This document shows positions 1-8,009 of a DNA stretch of 8,587 bases, piece after piece. Location: assembly GCA_002403175.1 (NCBI GenBank), contig DHHG01000047.1:1-8587 (forward strand), given 5' to 3'. The stretch is from Syntrophaceae bacterium UBA4778 (GTDB taxonomy: Bacteria > Desulfobacterota > Syntrophia > Syntrophales > UBA4778). The position numbers and the translations under genes were made by a program. Positions within the stretch are counted from its first letter, which is position 1; every line of letters starts with the position of its first letter. A model generated the notes under the pieces. It was not told the origin of the DNA. It searched no databases and saw nothing but the letters and a program-made list of their open reading frames with translations.

Positions 1-2
1 CG

Positions 3-2297
3 GACCCCATGAGCGCCATTCATCCCGATGATCAGGAACGTGTCAGGGAAAGCGCAATCAAAATCCTGAAAGGTGACGACCGTCAGGGAGCTTATGAATT
101 CCGGATCTTAGCAAAGAACGGTCCCCTGAGATGGGTTATGGGCACAGTCCGGTCCATTCAGATTGGGGGAGAAAGGGCTGTACTGGGGAACCTCGTCGAC
201 ATCACACAGCACAAAGAGGATAGAAGGCAACTTGAAAAATTGCAGGCTTCGGAATCCTCTATCCTGGCCTCTATTCCCCACGCGGTATTCGGTTTGGAAA
301 AGGATACGATCACTTTCGTTAACGATAATGTGGAAGCGGTGTTCGGCTGGAAACCGTCCGAGTTGGTCGGCCAAAACATGAGCGTTTTGTACCATGGACA
401 AGATAATTACTCGGCAATAAAAGATAGAATCCATCTTGAACTGGAGAAAAAGGCGGTTTACTCCTTTGAATCCGACATTCCCTGCCTGCGCAAGGACGGC
501 ACGGAGATCCTATGCCGAATCAGCTGTTCGAGAATGGGAGAAAAGGAAGAGCATAAAATTGTTGCCACCTTTGAGGATATTACCGAACGGAAAAAAGCCG
601 AAGAAGATCTGAAAGAATCGGAAAGGAGATTAAAAGATATCATTAATTTCCTTCCCGATCCGACCTTCGTCATCAATAACAAGGGCGAGGTTATTGCCTG
701 GAACAGCGCGATAGAAACCCTTACTCAGATAAAATCCGCCACTATGCTTGGCCAAGGAAATTACGAGTACGCTATTCCGTTTTTTGGACAGAGAAGACCC
801 ATTCTGATTGACCTTGTGATGTCCATTTCGCTCGATGATTGTAATCTTGAAGATATCTATCAGAATTTGAAAAGACAGGGCCATGTCCTGGTTGGCGAAT
901 CCTATATTCAGGATCTGAACGGGAAAAGCGTATCCCTGGTGGGAACGGCAGCAGCATTATTCGATTGTAAGGGCAATATCGTCGGTGCGATTCAATCCCT
1001 TAGGGATATTAGCGAACAGCGTCGAACAGAGAGAGCACAGCAAGAACTGGAAGCGGAATTGCTTCAATCCCAGAAAATGGAAGCAATCGGAACCCTTGCG
1101 GGAGGAATCGCTCACGATTTCAACAACCTGTTAATGGGAATCCAGGGATATACATCCCTCATGCTTCTCGGCATGGATTCCAGTCACCCCTTCTATAAAA
1201 AATTGAGATCGATTGAAGAACAGGTTCAGAGCGGCGCCGACCTGGCGCATCAACTCCTCGGCTTTGCCCGCGGCGGCAGGTATGAGGTCAAACTGACGAA
1301 CGTCAATGAAATCGTGCAGAAGACCGCAGGAATGTTCGGAAGGACAAGGAAAGAAATCACCATTAACAAAGATCTCAAAGAGGATATCTGGCTCATTGAT
1401 GCCGATAAAGGACAGATCGAGCAGGTTCTGCTGAATCTATACGTAAATGCCTGGCAGGCAATGCCGGGTGGCGGTGAACTTTTCATATCGACAGAAAATG
1501 TATTCATAGATGAAACCTTTGTAATGCCCTTCCAGGTAAAACCAGGCATTTACATAAAGATCTCCGTGACGGACACGGGTGTCGGCATGGACAAGAAAAC
1601 GATGCAGAGGATATTCGAGCCGTTCTTTACGACACGTGAAATGGGACGCGGAACGGGTCTCGGACTTGCATCGGTGTACGGCATTGTCAAAGGACATGGC
1701 GGCATTATCAATGTATACAGCGAAAAAGGACACGGCGCGACCTTCAATATTTATCTTCCTGTATCGAAATCGCAGATCATAGCCCTGGAAAACAAAGAAG
1801 AGCAGTTGGTTGGCGGTAAAGAAACCATTCTGGTCGTTGATGACGAGGAATCGGTTATTGACGTAAGCAGGGAAATCCTGGAGACGTTAGGATACAAGGT
1901 CATTTTGGCCCTGAGCGGAAAAGAAGCAATTGATATCTACAGAACCGGAAGTCACGAAATTGATCTGGTCATTTTGGATATGATTATGCCCCAAATGAGC
2001 GGAGGCGCTGTTTTCGATGCCCTCAAAGCGATCAATCCGGATATCAAGGTTATCCTGGCAAGCGGGTACAGCATGAATGGACAGGCCGCTTTGATCATGG
2101 AACGTGGTTGCCGGGCATTTCTGCAAAAGCCATTCAGCATGGCAGAGCTATCAAAGAAGGTCCGTGATGCCCTGAACTGCTCCGACAATGATTCCACTGA
2201 AAGGGTCGATGATGCACAGATTGGTGATTCCAACAAGGTGGTGAAAGCCGAGTTCGGGAAAAAGCCTGAATTGCGCTGGAATTTATCTCAGGAGTGA
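3..2297 (+). CDS. PAS-domain sensor hybrid histidine kinase (5' partial)
   Basis: This is a signal-sensing kinase that should autophosphorylate on His and pass the phosphate to its own receiver. The frame is open to the window edge, and the first Met (position 9) falls inside a PAS_3-type fold (IHPDDQERV...), so the true start lies upstream. Counting from that Met, the domains are: a PAS tail at 1-70 ending in DITQHKE; a second PAS at about 77-195 ending in DITERKKAEE; a third PAS at about 206-337; a short coiled linker; HisKA with H-box GGIAHDFNN (His369); HATPase with N-box Asn476/Asn480, G1 DTGVGM (522-527), F-box IFEPFFTT and G2 GRGTGLGL (546-553); and REC at about 605-720 with Asp611/612, phospho-acceptor Asp657, Ser685 and Lys707. 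All catalytic residues are present. I see no transmembrane segment in the visible part, so it may be cytosolic, but the missing N-terminus could change that. About 40 hydrophilic residues follow REC. The signal sensed cannot be read from the sequence. Confidence 0.95.
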   Translation, partial: DPMSAIHPDDQERVRESAIKILKGDDRQGAYEFRILAKNGPLRWVMGTVRSIQIGGERAVLGNLVDITQHKEDRRQLEKLQASESSILASIPHAVFGLEKDTITFVNDNVEAVFGWKPSELVGQNMSVLYHGQDNYSAIKDRIHLELEKKAVYSFESDIPCLRKDGTEILCRISCSRMGEKEEHKIVATFEDITERKKAEEDLKESERRLKDIINFLPDPTFVINNKGEVIAWNSAIETLTQIKSATMLGQGNYEYAIPFFGQRRPILIDLVMSISLDDCNLEDIYQNLKRQGHVLVGESYIQDLNGKSVSLVGTAAALFDCKGNIVGAIQSLRDISEQRRTERAQQELEAELLQSQKMEAIGTLAGGIAHDFNNLLMGIQGYTSLMLLGMDSSHPFYKKLRSIEEQVQSGADLAHQLLGFARGGRYEVKLTNVNEIVQKTAGMFGRTRKEITINKDLKEDIWLIDADKGQIEQVLLNLYVNAWQAMPGGGELFISTENVFIDETFVMPFQVKPGIYIKISVTDTGVGMDKKTMQRIFEPFFTTREMGRGTGLGLASVYGIVKGHGGIINVYSEKGHGATFNIYLPVSKSQIIALENKEEQLVGGKETILVVDDEESVIDVSREILETLGYKVILALSGKEAIDIYRTGSHEIDLVILDMIMPQMSGGAVFDALKAINPDIKVILASGYSMNGQAALIMERGCRAFLQKPFSMAELSKKVRDALNCSDNDSTERVDDAQIGDSNKVVKAEFGKKPELRWNLSQE

Positions 2298-2317
2298 CCC
2301 GGAGATAGTAGAAATAA

Positions 2318-2737
2318 ATGGAAAAAAAGATTTTGGTCGTTGATGATGAGGCATCCATCCGGGAATTGTTTGAAGACATCCTGGCATCATCAGGACACAA
2401 AATACTCTCAGCGGAAGGCGCCGAACAAGCGCTGGAAATCCTGAAAACACAAACGATCGATGTCATTTTTCTTGATCTGAAATTATTCGGCATGAACGGA
2501 ATCGAATTATGCCGGCAGATTAGGACCTTTAACCCGATTTCATTGATTTACGCCATGACCGGATGGTCAGCCTTATATGAAATAGAGGAGTGCCGCGAAG
2601 CGGGTTTCGATGATCTCTTTACAAAACCGATCAAAACGGAAACCCTTTTCAAAGCGGTGGAAGATGCATTCGAAAAGCTGAACCGCTGGAAGAAAAATTA
2701 CCAACCGAGTTCGCCTTATCTCAGTACCAAAGAATAA
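2318..2737 (+). CDS. Stand-alone receiver-domain response regulator
   Basis: This 139-residue protein is a single REC domain (CheY-like size) with no output domain. The acidic pocket is Asp9/Asp10, the phospho-acceptor is Asp53, and Thr81 and Lys103 (TKPI) complete the switch. After the Asp the loop reads DLKLFGMNG, so the Pro usually found four residues on (D-x-x-M-P) is Phe57. A polar tail of about 18 residues follows the fold. The ATG at 2318 is preceded by GGAG at 2301-2304, a rather long 13-base spacing. The gene starts 20 bases after the hybrid kinase stop on the same strand, so the two are probably co-transcribed. It is likely a phospho-acceptor or shuttle for that kinase, or a regulator acting by protein contact. 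The target is not visible. Confidence 0.93.
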   Translation: MEKKILVVDDEASIRELFEDILASSGHKILSAEGAEQALEILKTQTIDVIFLDLKLFGMNGIELCRQIRTFNPISLIYAMTGWSALYEIEECREAGFDDLFTKPIKTETLFKAVEDAFEKLNRWKKNYQPSSPYLSTKE

Positions 2738-2750
2738 ATCTCCTTATCCT

Positions 2751-2769
2751 GAAATTTCCTGCAAATTTC
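2751..2769. terminator. Short AT-rich hairpin between convergent genes (weak terminator candidate)
   Basis: GAAATTT (2751-2757) and AAATTTC (2763-2769) form a perfect 7-bp inverted repeat with a 5-base loop, in the 57-base gap between the two convergent genes. The stem has only one G-C pair and no T-run follows on either strand, so it is not a canonical intrinsic terminator. Position is the main argument for a role in ending one or both transcripts. Nothing else stands out in this gap. Confidence 0.25.
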
Positions 2770-2794
2770 GAATACAAACCTTATTAATTACCTT

Positions 2795-5554
2795 TTAGCT
2801 TTTTTTCGAACATCCTTCATCCGCCGATTTTTCCACACGGCGGGGCAAATCCAATAAATACATAAAAGCCGGGAGGAAAATTACAGAGGCCAGTAGCACA
2901 GAGATACTACCGATTGCGGCCAATAGCCCCAAGCTGAAAATCCCGTGATGAGATGAGATCATGAGACTGCCGAATCCTACTGTAGTGCTGAGACCGGCAA
3001 GAATTACCCCCTTTGCCGTGCTGTCGGGCATCAGCATTTCACGGCTGCAGTTGTTCTGGCGCCAACGCGATAGAATGATAATTCCATATTCCACGCCGGC
3101 CCCGACGATGAGAGGCAGAAAGAGGGTATTGGCCAGGTTCAAATCCACTCCTAAGAGAGACATCAGTCCCAGGGTCCAGATCGTTCCAACCAGCAAAGGA
3201 ACGAGCGCAAGCAAGGTTAATTTTAAATTCCTAAAGACAATCAGGACGAAGAGAAAAATAAGAATAACAGCATAGACAGAAGCTTTAACACAGCTGTCGC
3301 GAAACTCTTGCGTGAAAACAAAAAGGGTTACAGGATCGCCAATCGCATCCGGACTGATTTTCTTTATATCTTTCACGAATTGACCAAGCGCCTTGGGCTG
3401 CCATATATTTTTTTTCGGATAGACCCGGATGATGTACATGTGACCGGCGGTAATAAATCGATCACGCAAGGCCCTTGGAAGATCTTCAATCCGCATCGGA
3501 CCGCTTTGTACATTCGCCTGCAAAATAGAAAGCTTTGAGTTAAGGTCGCTAAAAAAGGCCCTTTCAAATTTTCCGAGGACCCTTATTTCTCTATCTCGGA
3601 ATGGAGAATCGAAAACACTTTGCAATCTATCAATTATATTTCTGACCTCAGCCATTTGGTTGGCTATTTTTTCAGATCCTGATTCAGAGGCAGCACCAGG
3701 TTTCATCTTGAATTTAATCCTGCTTAAGACATCATTCAATTGAGCAAGATCAACCGGCTTTGAGGACGGCCTAATTGGTTTCAGAGAATCCATAACAGGT
3801 TTGATTTTTCTGAGAACGGCAATCTTTCTTTCCTGATTTCTGGGAAGCAGCGTTTCAATGCTTTCGACCCGGGATACGGTGGAAAGTTCCTCAAGTTCTT
3901 TGGTCTGCTTACGAACCTCTCCCAGGTCAGGGGCCAGGATCTCTCCATAAATACTGGATGTCTCGGATCCTTCCAGCAGCTTTTTTTCCCAGATGACCGA
4001 CTCGACATTGGAGGCTTGGAGATTCAGCATATTAAGGTCAAAATGAACTCCCTGCGCACCCCAGGTGGCAGCTGCCAACCCAGCCGTACTCAGAATCAGA
4101 ATAAATGCTGTTCTCTTTCGGGTCATCTTGAAAAAAGCCCTGACCGGGGCCTCTTGGGGAGCAATAGGACTTTTTAAAAAATAAACTGAATCTCTTGATC
4201 CAAATAATTGAACAAGACTCGGAAGTACGATCAAACTAGCCAATAGCATGACAATCATTCCAAAAGTACAGATCAATCCCAGTTCGACAAGTCCCTTAAA
4301 CCCTGTCAGGGCAAGGGGCAAAAACGATAGGGTCAGACTTATGCCCGCCAGAACGATGGCAGGGCCTATCCGCTTTAATGTAGAGAGGATGATTTCCTTC
4401 TTCATTCCGGGTTGCAATAATTCTTCCTCTCTCATTCTGGCAAACCAGTGAGCTCCAAAATCTATTCCCAAACCGAGGAGAAGAGGTGCAAATGTAATAG
4501 AGAGAATATTCAAATGACCTATCAGCAGAGTGGTGATTCCAAAACTCCACGACAAGCCTATTATCAAGACGCTCATTTCCAGTAAGGGAATCCTGATTCC
4601 CCGTCTGAAGTAAATGAAGAGAACCGAAAGCCCAAATATGGAAATCAGTGTCGCCGTTTCCATATCGTCCTTTGCAGTTCGCATCTGATCGGCATTCAGA
4701 GCCTCCGGGCCTGTGACGGCCGCGCTGACATCGGGGAAACGATTGTGCAACTCGGAAATAGCTTTCCTTAGTGAGGTCAAAGAGTGCCAGGTACCCGAGA
4801 ATTCAGACCGGGTTGTGGGGGTCACAAAAAGGAGCAGATACCTTTTATTCTTCGTCCAGAAATAGCCCTCCGTAGGATCAATATCAAACGACTTTGTACT
4901 CAGAAATGTACTCCAGGGTGATATATAGCGTTCCTCCCCTTCCAGAAATCTCAGCATTTCCTTCAGAGCAAGAACCAGAAAATCAAGATCACCCTTTAAA
5001 TTTGGAGCCTGCGGGGCGCCGTCCAGAAAGCCGGTAAATAATTCTCCCACCATGCGGGATGCCATTTCCTGATTGAGCAAGTCAAAGAAACCGACCAGTG
5101 TCGGGTTATCCGAAATCTGCCTAATAAACCCTATGTTCCCTTCGATGTTTTCAGTAACTTTAACGATGTCTTCCTGGTTCAGATAAAGAAGCGCCCACGG
5201 TTTGAACACATCGGGGTCTACGCAATAAAAAATATTCTGAAAATTTTCCTGATCCGATTCCAGAACAGGCGTGAGCGCGTTTAGAAAATCAAGCGCACGG
5301 AAAGGATTGGGACCGTCTATCACAACGATAAAGGAATCCATTTGTTTGAACTGCCCGGACTGCTCGGCAAGCTTGATAAGGTGTTCTTCAGGAGAGATCA
5401 GATCTTTCTGACTTGTCTGGATACCAATATTTTTTGCCGTATAGAAGGCGCAAAAGATGGCAAGGATAACGGCGGTGGCCAGAATAAGAACGGGATGATT
5501 GACCTGAGAGGAAAGAATCTTGTCGATGGCTCTTTGCAGTAGATGTACTCTCAC
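2795..5554 (-). CDS. hpnN: HpnN-type RND superfamily lipid (hopanoid) transporter
   Basis: This 919-residue inner membrane RND/MMPL-type transporter shows the duplicated layout of the superfamily. TM1 is at about 20-42, a large periplasmic loop spans 43-300, TM2-6 lie at about 301-450, TM7 at about 480-502, a second loop at 503-750, and TM8-12 at about 752-900. TM4 carries GLGIDFGAH (Asp365) and the matching TM10 carries GAGVEYG (Glu822); these are likely proton-relay residues. The N-terminal loop (DLISPEEH..., VVIDGPNPF, then ...DNPTLVGFFDLL) and TM4-6 (GHLNILSITFAPLLLGLGID, ...GLVELGLI) match my recollection of the HpnN family. That family moves hopanoids from the inner towards the outer membrane in Burkholderia and Rhodopseudomonas. 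Its length is close to HpnN (around 870) and short of AcrB-type drug pumps (around 1040). The start is GTG at 5552-5554, with SD GGTGA nine bases upstream. It is the last gene of the four-gene block. The RND class is certain; the HpnN assignment is likely, and a phospholipid or other lipid substrate remains possible. Confidence 0.9.
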   Translation of the reverse strand: MRVHLLQRAIDKILSSQVNHPVLILATAVILAIFCAFYTAKNIGIQTSQKDLISPEEHLIKLAEQSGQFKQMDSFIVVIDGPNPFRALDFLNALTPVLESDQENFQNIFYCVDPDVFKPWALLYLNQEDIVKVTENIEGNIGFIRQISDNPTLVGFFDLLNQEMASRMVGELFTGFLDGAPQAPNLKGDLDFLVLALKEMLRFLEGEERYISPWSTFLSTKSFDIDPTEGYFWTKNKRYLLLFVTPTTRSEFSGTWHSLTSLRKAISELHNRFPDVSAAVTGPEALNADQMRTAKDDMETATLISIFGLSVLFIYFRRGIRIPLLEMSVLIIGLSWSFGITTLLIGHLNILSITFAPLLLGLGIDFGAHWFARMREEELLQPGMKKEIILSTLKRIGPAIVLAGISLTLSFLPLALTGFKGLVELGLICTFGMIVMLLASLIVLPSLVQLFGSRDSVYFLKSPIAPQEAPVRAFFKMTRKRTAFILILSTAGLAAATWGAQGVHFDLNMLNLQASNVESVIWEKKLLEGSETSSIYGEILAPDLGEVRKQTKELEELSTVSRVESIETLLPRNQERKIAVLRKIKPVMDSLKPIRPSSKPVDLAQLNDVLSRIKFKMKPGAASESGSEKIANQMAEVRNIIDRLQSVFDSPFRDREIRVLGKFERAFFSDLNSKLSILQANVQSGPMRIEDLPRALRDRFITAGHMYIIRVYPKKNIWQPKALGQFVKDIKKISPDAIGDPVTLFVFTQEFRDSCVKASVYAVILIFLFVLIVFRNLKLTLLALVPLLVGTIWTLGLMSLLGVDLNLANTLFLPLIVGAGVEYGIIILSRWRQNNCSREMLMPDSTAKGVILAGLSTTVGFGSLMISSHHGIFSLGLLAAIGSISVLLASVIFLPAFMYLLDLPRRVEKSADEGCSKKS

Positions 5555-5563
5555 TTTTATTTT

Positions 5564-5568
5564 TCACC
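5564..5568 (-). promoter_or_regulatory. Ribosome binding site of the RND gene, overlapping the upstream stop codon
   Basis: On the minus strand GGTGA lies nine bases before the GTG start of the RND gene, and its last three bases are the TGA stop of the TolC-family gene. Ribosomes ending the channel gene therefore sit on the initiation region of the transporter gene. This suggests translational coupling and supports choosing GTG at 5552-5554 as the start. Confidence 0.6.
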
Positions 5569-6958
5569 AGGTTTTCATGCCCGCAGCTAGTTCCAATTCG
5601 GCCATGGTGAGATTGTATTTATATAAGGCTTCAATGTAGCTGCCCTGGGTCTGGCCGTATTTTTCGATAGCTCTCAACATCGCATCCGCAGTTTCGATTC
5701 CCATATCGAAATCGGCCATGGCGGTGATTACCCATTTGCGGGCAGCCGTCGCGGCGTTTTGATAAAAGCGAAGAGCCTCACCGTATTCGATATGGTCATG
5801 ATAGCTCTTGGCTACCTGAATCGGAATGTTCATCTCAGCCGACCTTTTGGTATGAAAGAGCTTATTGTATTCAGCCCGCGCCTTCTCCACCTTGGCCTTG
5901 CTGATCCCGAAATCAATATTCCATTTAGCTCCGGCTATAAACCCGGCATAAGCATGATTGAATTCATCTCGTATGTATGGATTATCCAAGGTATCGCGGC
6001 CTGGCGCCCCTGCAAGCGAAGCAATAACAGCGGCAAAAAGAGACGGATACCGATCACTGATTGCGGCCTTCACCATAGCATCCTGAGCCGAAAGCGCTTC
6101 AGCGAGCTGCTTAAATTCCGGACGTTGAAGGGCCGCCGAATCAATATAGGAGTTCAAAGCACTTAAATCTTGTTTTTGCGCCGGAAGCGTTTTTTCAACG
6201 GGCTCGAAATCAATATCAGGCGGCAACCCCATCATCGCCTTCAGAGCAAAAGAAGCCACCCTGAGTCCTTTGCGGGCTTCCTCCTTGAAGCGCATGGATT
6301 CCGACCGATACGCATCTATTCTATAGAGATCGCTTTCCGTCACATTGGAGGATTTCAGCTCCAGGAGACGGCGAATCCGGTTTTCGGCCTCACGGAAAAA
6401 ATCTTCCGCTTCCGCTGCCGAGTCCAGTCCTAATTGCGCCACAATCAGACCATAATAGAGTTCTTTTATCCGAAGGACGATCTGCGCTTTCTTATCCTCG
6501 ATCTGAAACTCCTTGGCCCTGACACCATGAGTCGCAGCATCCTTGCGGTTTGACAATTTACCGAATGTATACAGGGGTTGCGTTGCAGTCAGATCAAGCC
6601 TCCCGAATATTCCGACTGTGGAAAAACTCAAACCGGGAGAAGGGTCCGTTATTCTTCCGTCTACAACAAGAGGCTCTTTGGCATCCGTGACCGGTCCGAC
6701 AACGGCCGTAGTATCGATTTGCGGATAATATCCACCCTTCACCTGTTCCAGATCATATTTCGAGGAAAGAATATCGCTTTCAATTGCCCTGATATCCGGG
6801 TTTTGTGCAATTACACGCGCAATTACTTCCTGAAGGCCCAGAACGAGTTTCCCTTTTGGATTCTCCCCTGCCGCCGCCGTTTGAAAAACCGGGAAGAAAA
6901 AAAGGATCAGGCCTAACACAGCATGAATGGCGTACCCTTTAATCATTTTTTGTCTCAT
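5564..6958 (-). CDS. TolC-family outer membrane channel protein
   Basis: This is an outer membrane efflux protein (OEP family), which forms a trimeric barrel and periplasmic alpha-tunnel. From the chosen start it has 464 residues, a usual length for the family. A signal peptide is visible: basic MRQKMIKGY, a hydrophobic core to about residue 27, then TAAA-GE as a probable cleavage site. The two OEP halves are recognisable. The first has LQEVIARVIAQNPDI (43-57) and TQPLYTFGKLSNRKDAA (126-142); the second has ISDRYPSLFA (300-309), AKWNIDFGISKAKVEKA (344-360) and a terminal YNLTMAELELAAGM helix. The frame extends to an ATG at 7012, but that adds 18 polar residues ahead of the signal peptide and has no SD. 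ATG at 6958 has purine-rich GAGACGGA upstream, and ATG at 6946 is a second possibility. The start overlaps the end of the hpnL-like gene by 20 bases. No adaptor (membrane fusion) protein lies next to it, so its pump partner is inferred to be the downstream RND protein. Confidence 0.92.
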   Translation of the reverse strand: MRQKMIKGYAIHAVLGLILFFFPVFQTAAAGENPKGKLVLGLQEVIARVIAQNPDIRAIESDILSSKYDLEQVKGGYYPQIDTTAVVGPVTDAKEPLVVDGRITDPSPGLSFSTVGIFGRLDLTATQPLYTFGKLSNRKDAATHGVRAKEFQIEDKKAQIVLRIKELYYGLIVAQLGLDSAAEAEDFFREAENRIRRLLELKSSNVTESDLYRIDAYRSESMRFKEEARKGLRVASFALKAMMGLPPDIDFEPVEKTLPAQKQDLSALNSYIDSAALQRPEFKQLAEALSAQDAMVKAAISDRYPSLFAAVIASLAGAPGRDTLDNPYIRDEFNHAYAGFIAGAKWNIDFGISKAKVEKARAEYNKLFHTKRSAEMNIPIQVAKSYHDHIEYGEALRFYQNAATAARKWVITAMADFDMGIETADAMLRAIEKYGQTQGSYIEALYKYNLTMAELELAAGMKTW

Positions 6959-8003
6959 AGGTTCCGTCTCTTTGAATTGATTGATTATCGCCGGAGACCT
7001 GCCGGAAACCATCCCGCATCGTCGTGTTTCTTAAGGATCCTTCTGAACCTTTGCATAATACTCCATAGGCCAGAAGACCGACACCACCCCAGACGATCTG
7101 CTCTATTCTGAGTGCAATCCCAAATGTCAAACCGAGTGCCCCGCTGTAGTTCAATATTTTAAATGCCAGAACCCGAATGCTTTCCTGAAGGCCTATCTCC
7201 AGAGGAATCGGGAAAGTCAGAATATCGAACCACGTGGCCAGGGTCCAAATACCCGCCGCATTGAAAAAAGATCCGGCCGTCAACAGGTGGAGGAAATACC
7301 ACGTCCTCAATATACTCACGAACATGCCGATAAAATGAAAAGACATGGACAGGAAAATCCTGCCCGGATACTGTCGGTAGAATAGTTTGAGCATCTCATC
7401 CACATACGTGATCTGATCGGCTCCTTTGGCTAACATCCTTCCGCCTATCTTGCGCGCGACAAGCCATCGCAGCATGGAACCGAGCTTGCCGTATTTCTGG
7501 ACCAGCAAAAAACCGATCAATCCCCCCAGGATCAGAATATTCATGGTAAGAATGCCGATGAAGCCTGCAGTGGATAATCGTATTCCCAATATGAAAAACA
7601 TTGCTCCCAGAGTGGATAAGATGATCTGAGAAAGAGCGTATGTTACCTTCCCTATGATAACAGCCGTGACTGCCTCAGGGCCCTTGTGCATTGAGTAGAG
7701 CAGGGATCCCCTTACGACCTCACCTCCGATGGTAGCTGTGGGAGTAAAATAATTAATGGAACTGCCGGCCATATAGATGCCGAATATTTTAGGGAAACTG
7801 AGGGATCTATGCGGCCCGGAAAGGCAAAAACTCCAACCGATGGAGTGAAATATTTTTGCGACCCCTTCGATCAGCACGAAAGGGATGAATCCCCATCCCA
7901 ATAAGTAAAGATCTCTAAGCAGGACGACAGGACCTATGCTCCAGATAAGAAATATAAGAAGACACAGCCCGACACCGATAGCGGCTATATGGAATTTCCT
8001 CAT
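6939..8003 (-). CDS. hpnL: HpnL-like integral membrane protein (LPG synthase TM / flippase-like family)
   Basis: This 354-residue polytopic inner membrane protein has about eight or nine hydrophobic segments, at roughly 5-24, 34-52, 69-90, 111-140, 144-168, 215-237, 248-266 and 284-316. The stretch INYFTPTATIGGEVVRG (83-99) is the family signature: a P-x-x-x-x-GGE motif like that of the lysylphosphatidylglycerol synthase transmembrane domain and HpnL proteins. The catalytic aminoacyl-transferase domain of MprF is absent, so it is not an LPG synthase. A role in lipid flipping or lipid handling is inferred from the family and from its neighbours. The ATG at 8003 has a good SD, AGGTGA at 8010-8015, six bases upstream. 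A hydrophilic tail (318-354) follows the last hydrophobic segment, and its end overlaps the start of the channel gene. The family placement is firm. The hpnL name rests on resemblance plus the HpnM-like and HpnN-like neighbours. Confidence 0.82.
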   Translation of the reverse strand: MRKFHIAAIGVGLCLLIFLIWSIGPVVLLRDLYLLGWGFIPFVLIEGVAKIFHSIGWSFCLSGPHRSLSFPKIFGIYMAGSSINYFTPTATIGGEVVRGSLLYSMHKGPEAVTAVIIGKVTYALSQIILSTLGAMFFILGIRLSTAGFIGILTMNILILGGLIGFLLVQKYGKLGSMLRWLVARKIGGRMLAKGADQITYVDEMLKLFYRQYPGRIFLSMSFHFIGMFVSILRTWYFLHLLTAGSFFNAAGIWTLATWFDILTFPIPLEIGLQESIRVLAFKILNYSGALGLTFGIALRIEQIVWGGVGLLAYGVLCKGSEGSLRNTTMRDGFRQVSGDNQSIQRDGTYETKND

Positions 8004-8009
8004 AAGGAC

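Noticed and set aside
9..11. ATG at 9 as the real start of the hybrid kinase.
   Set aside because: The frame is open upstream (codons for Asp-Pro precede it) and the Met lies within a PAS fold, so the N-terminal part of the domain would be missing.
2961..3538. Two plus-strand open frames (104 and 76 codons) opposite the RND gene.
   Set aside because: They are rich in basic residues and low in structure, as expected from the reverse of membrane-protein codons. The RND frame on the other strand is clearly real.
2795..5554. Assignment of the RND protein as an AcrB-type multidrug pump.
   Set aside because: It is about 120 residues too short, and its TM4/TM10 motifs and N-terminal loop fit the HpnN/MMPL type rather than the HAE1 type.
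5759..6166. Plus-strand open frame of 135 codons opposite the TolC-family gene.
   Set aside because: It lies wholly antisense to a well-supported gene, its translation shows no family features, and no SD with a sensible neighbour is seen. It is a shadow frame.
6959..7012. Longer start for the channel protein at ATG 7012.
   Set aside because: It would put 18 polar residues before an obvious signal peptide and has no well-placed SD. It would also lengthen the overlap with the hpnL-like gene to 74 bases.
6939..8003. Assignment of the HpnL-like protein as a lysylphosphatidylglycerol synthase (MprF).
   Set aside because: Only the membrane domain family is present. The C-terminal catalytic domain that transfers lysine is absent.
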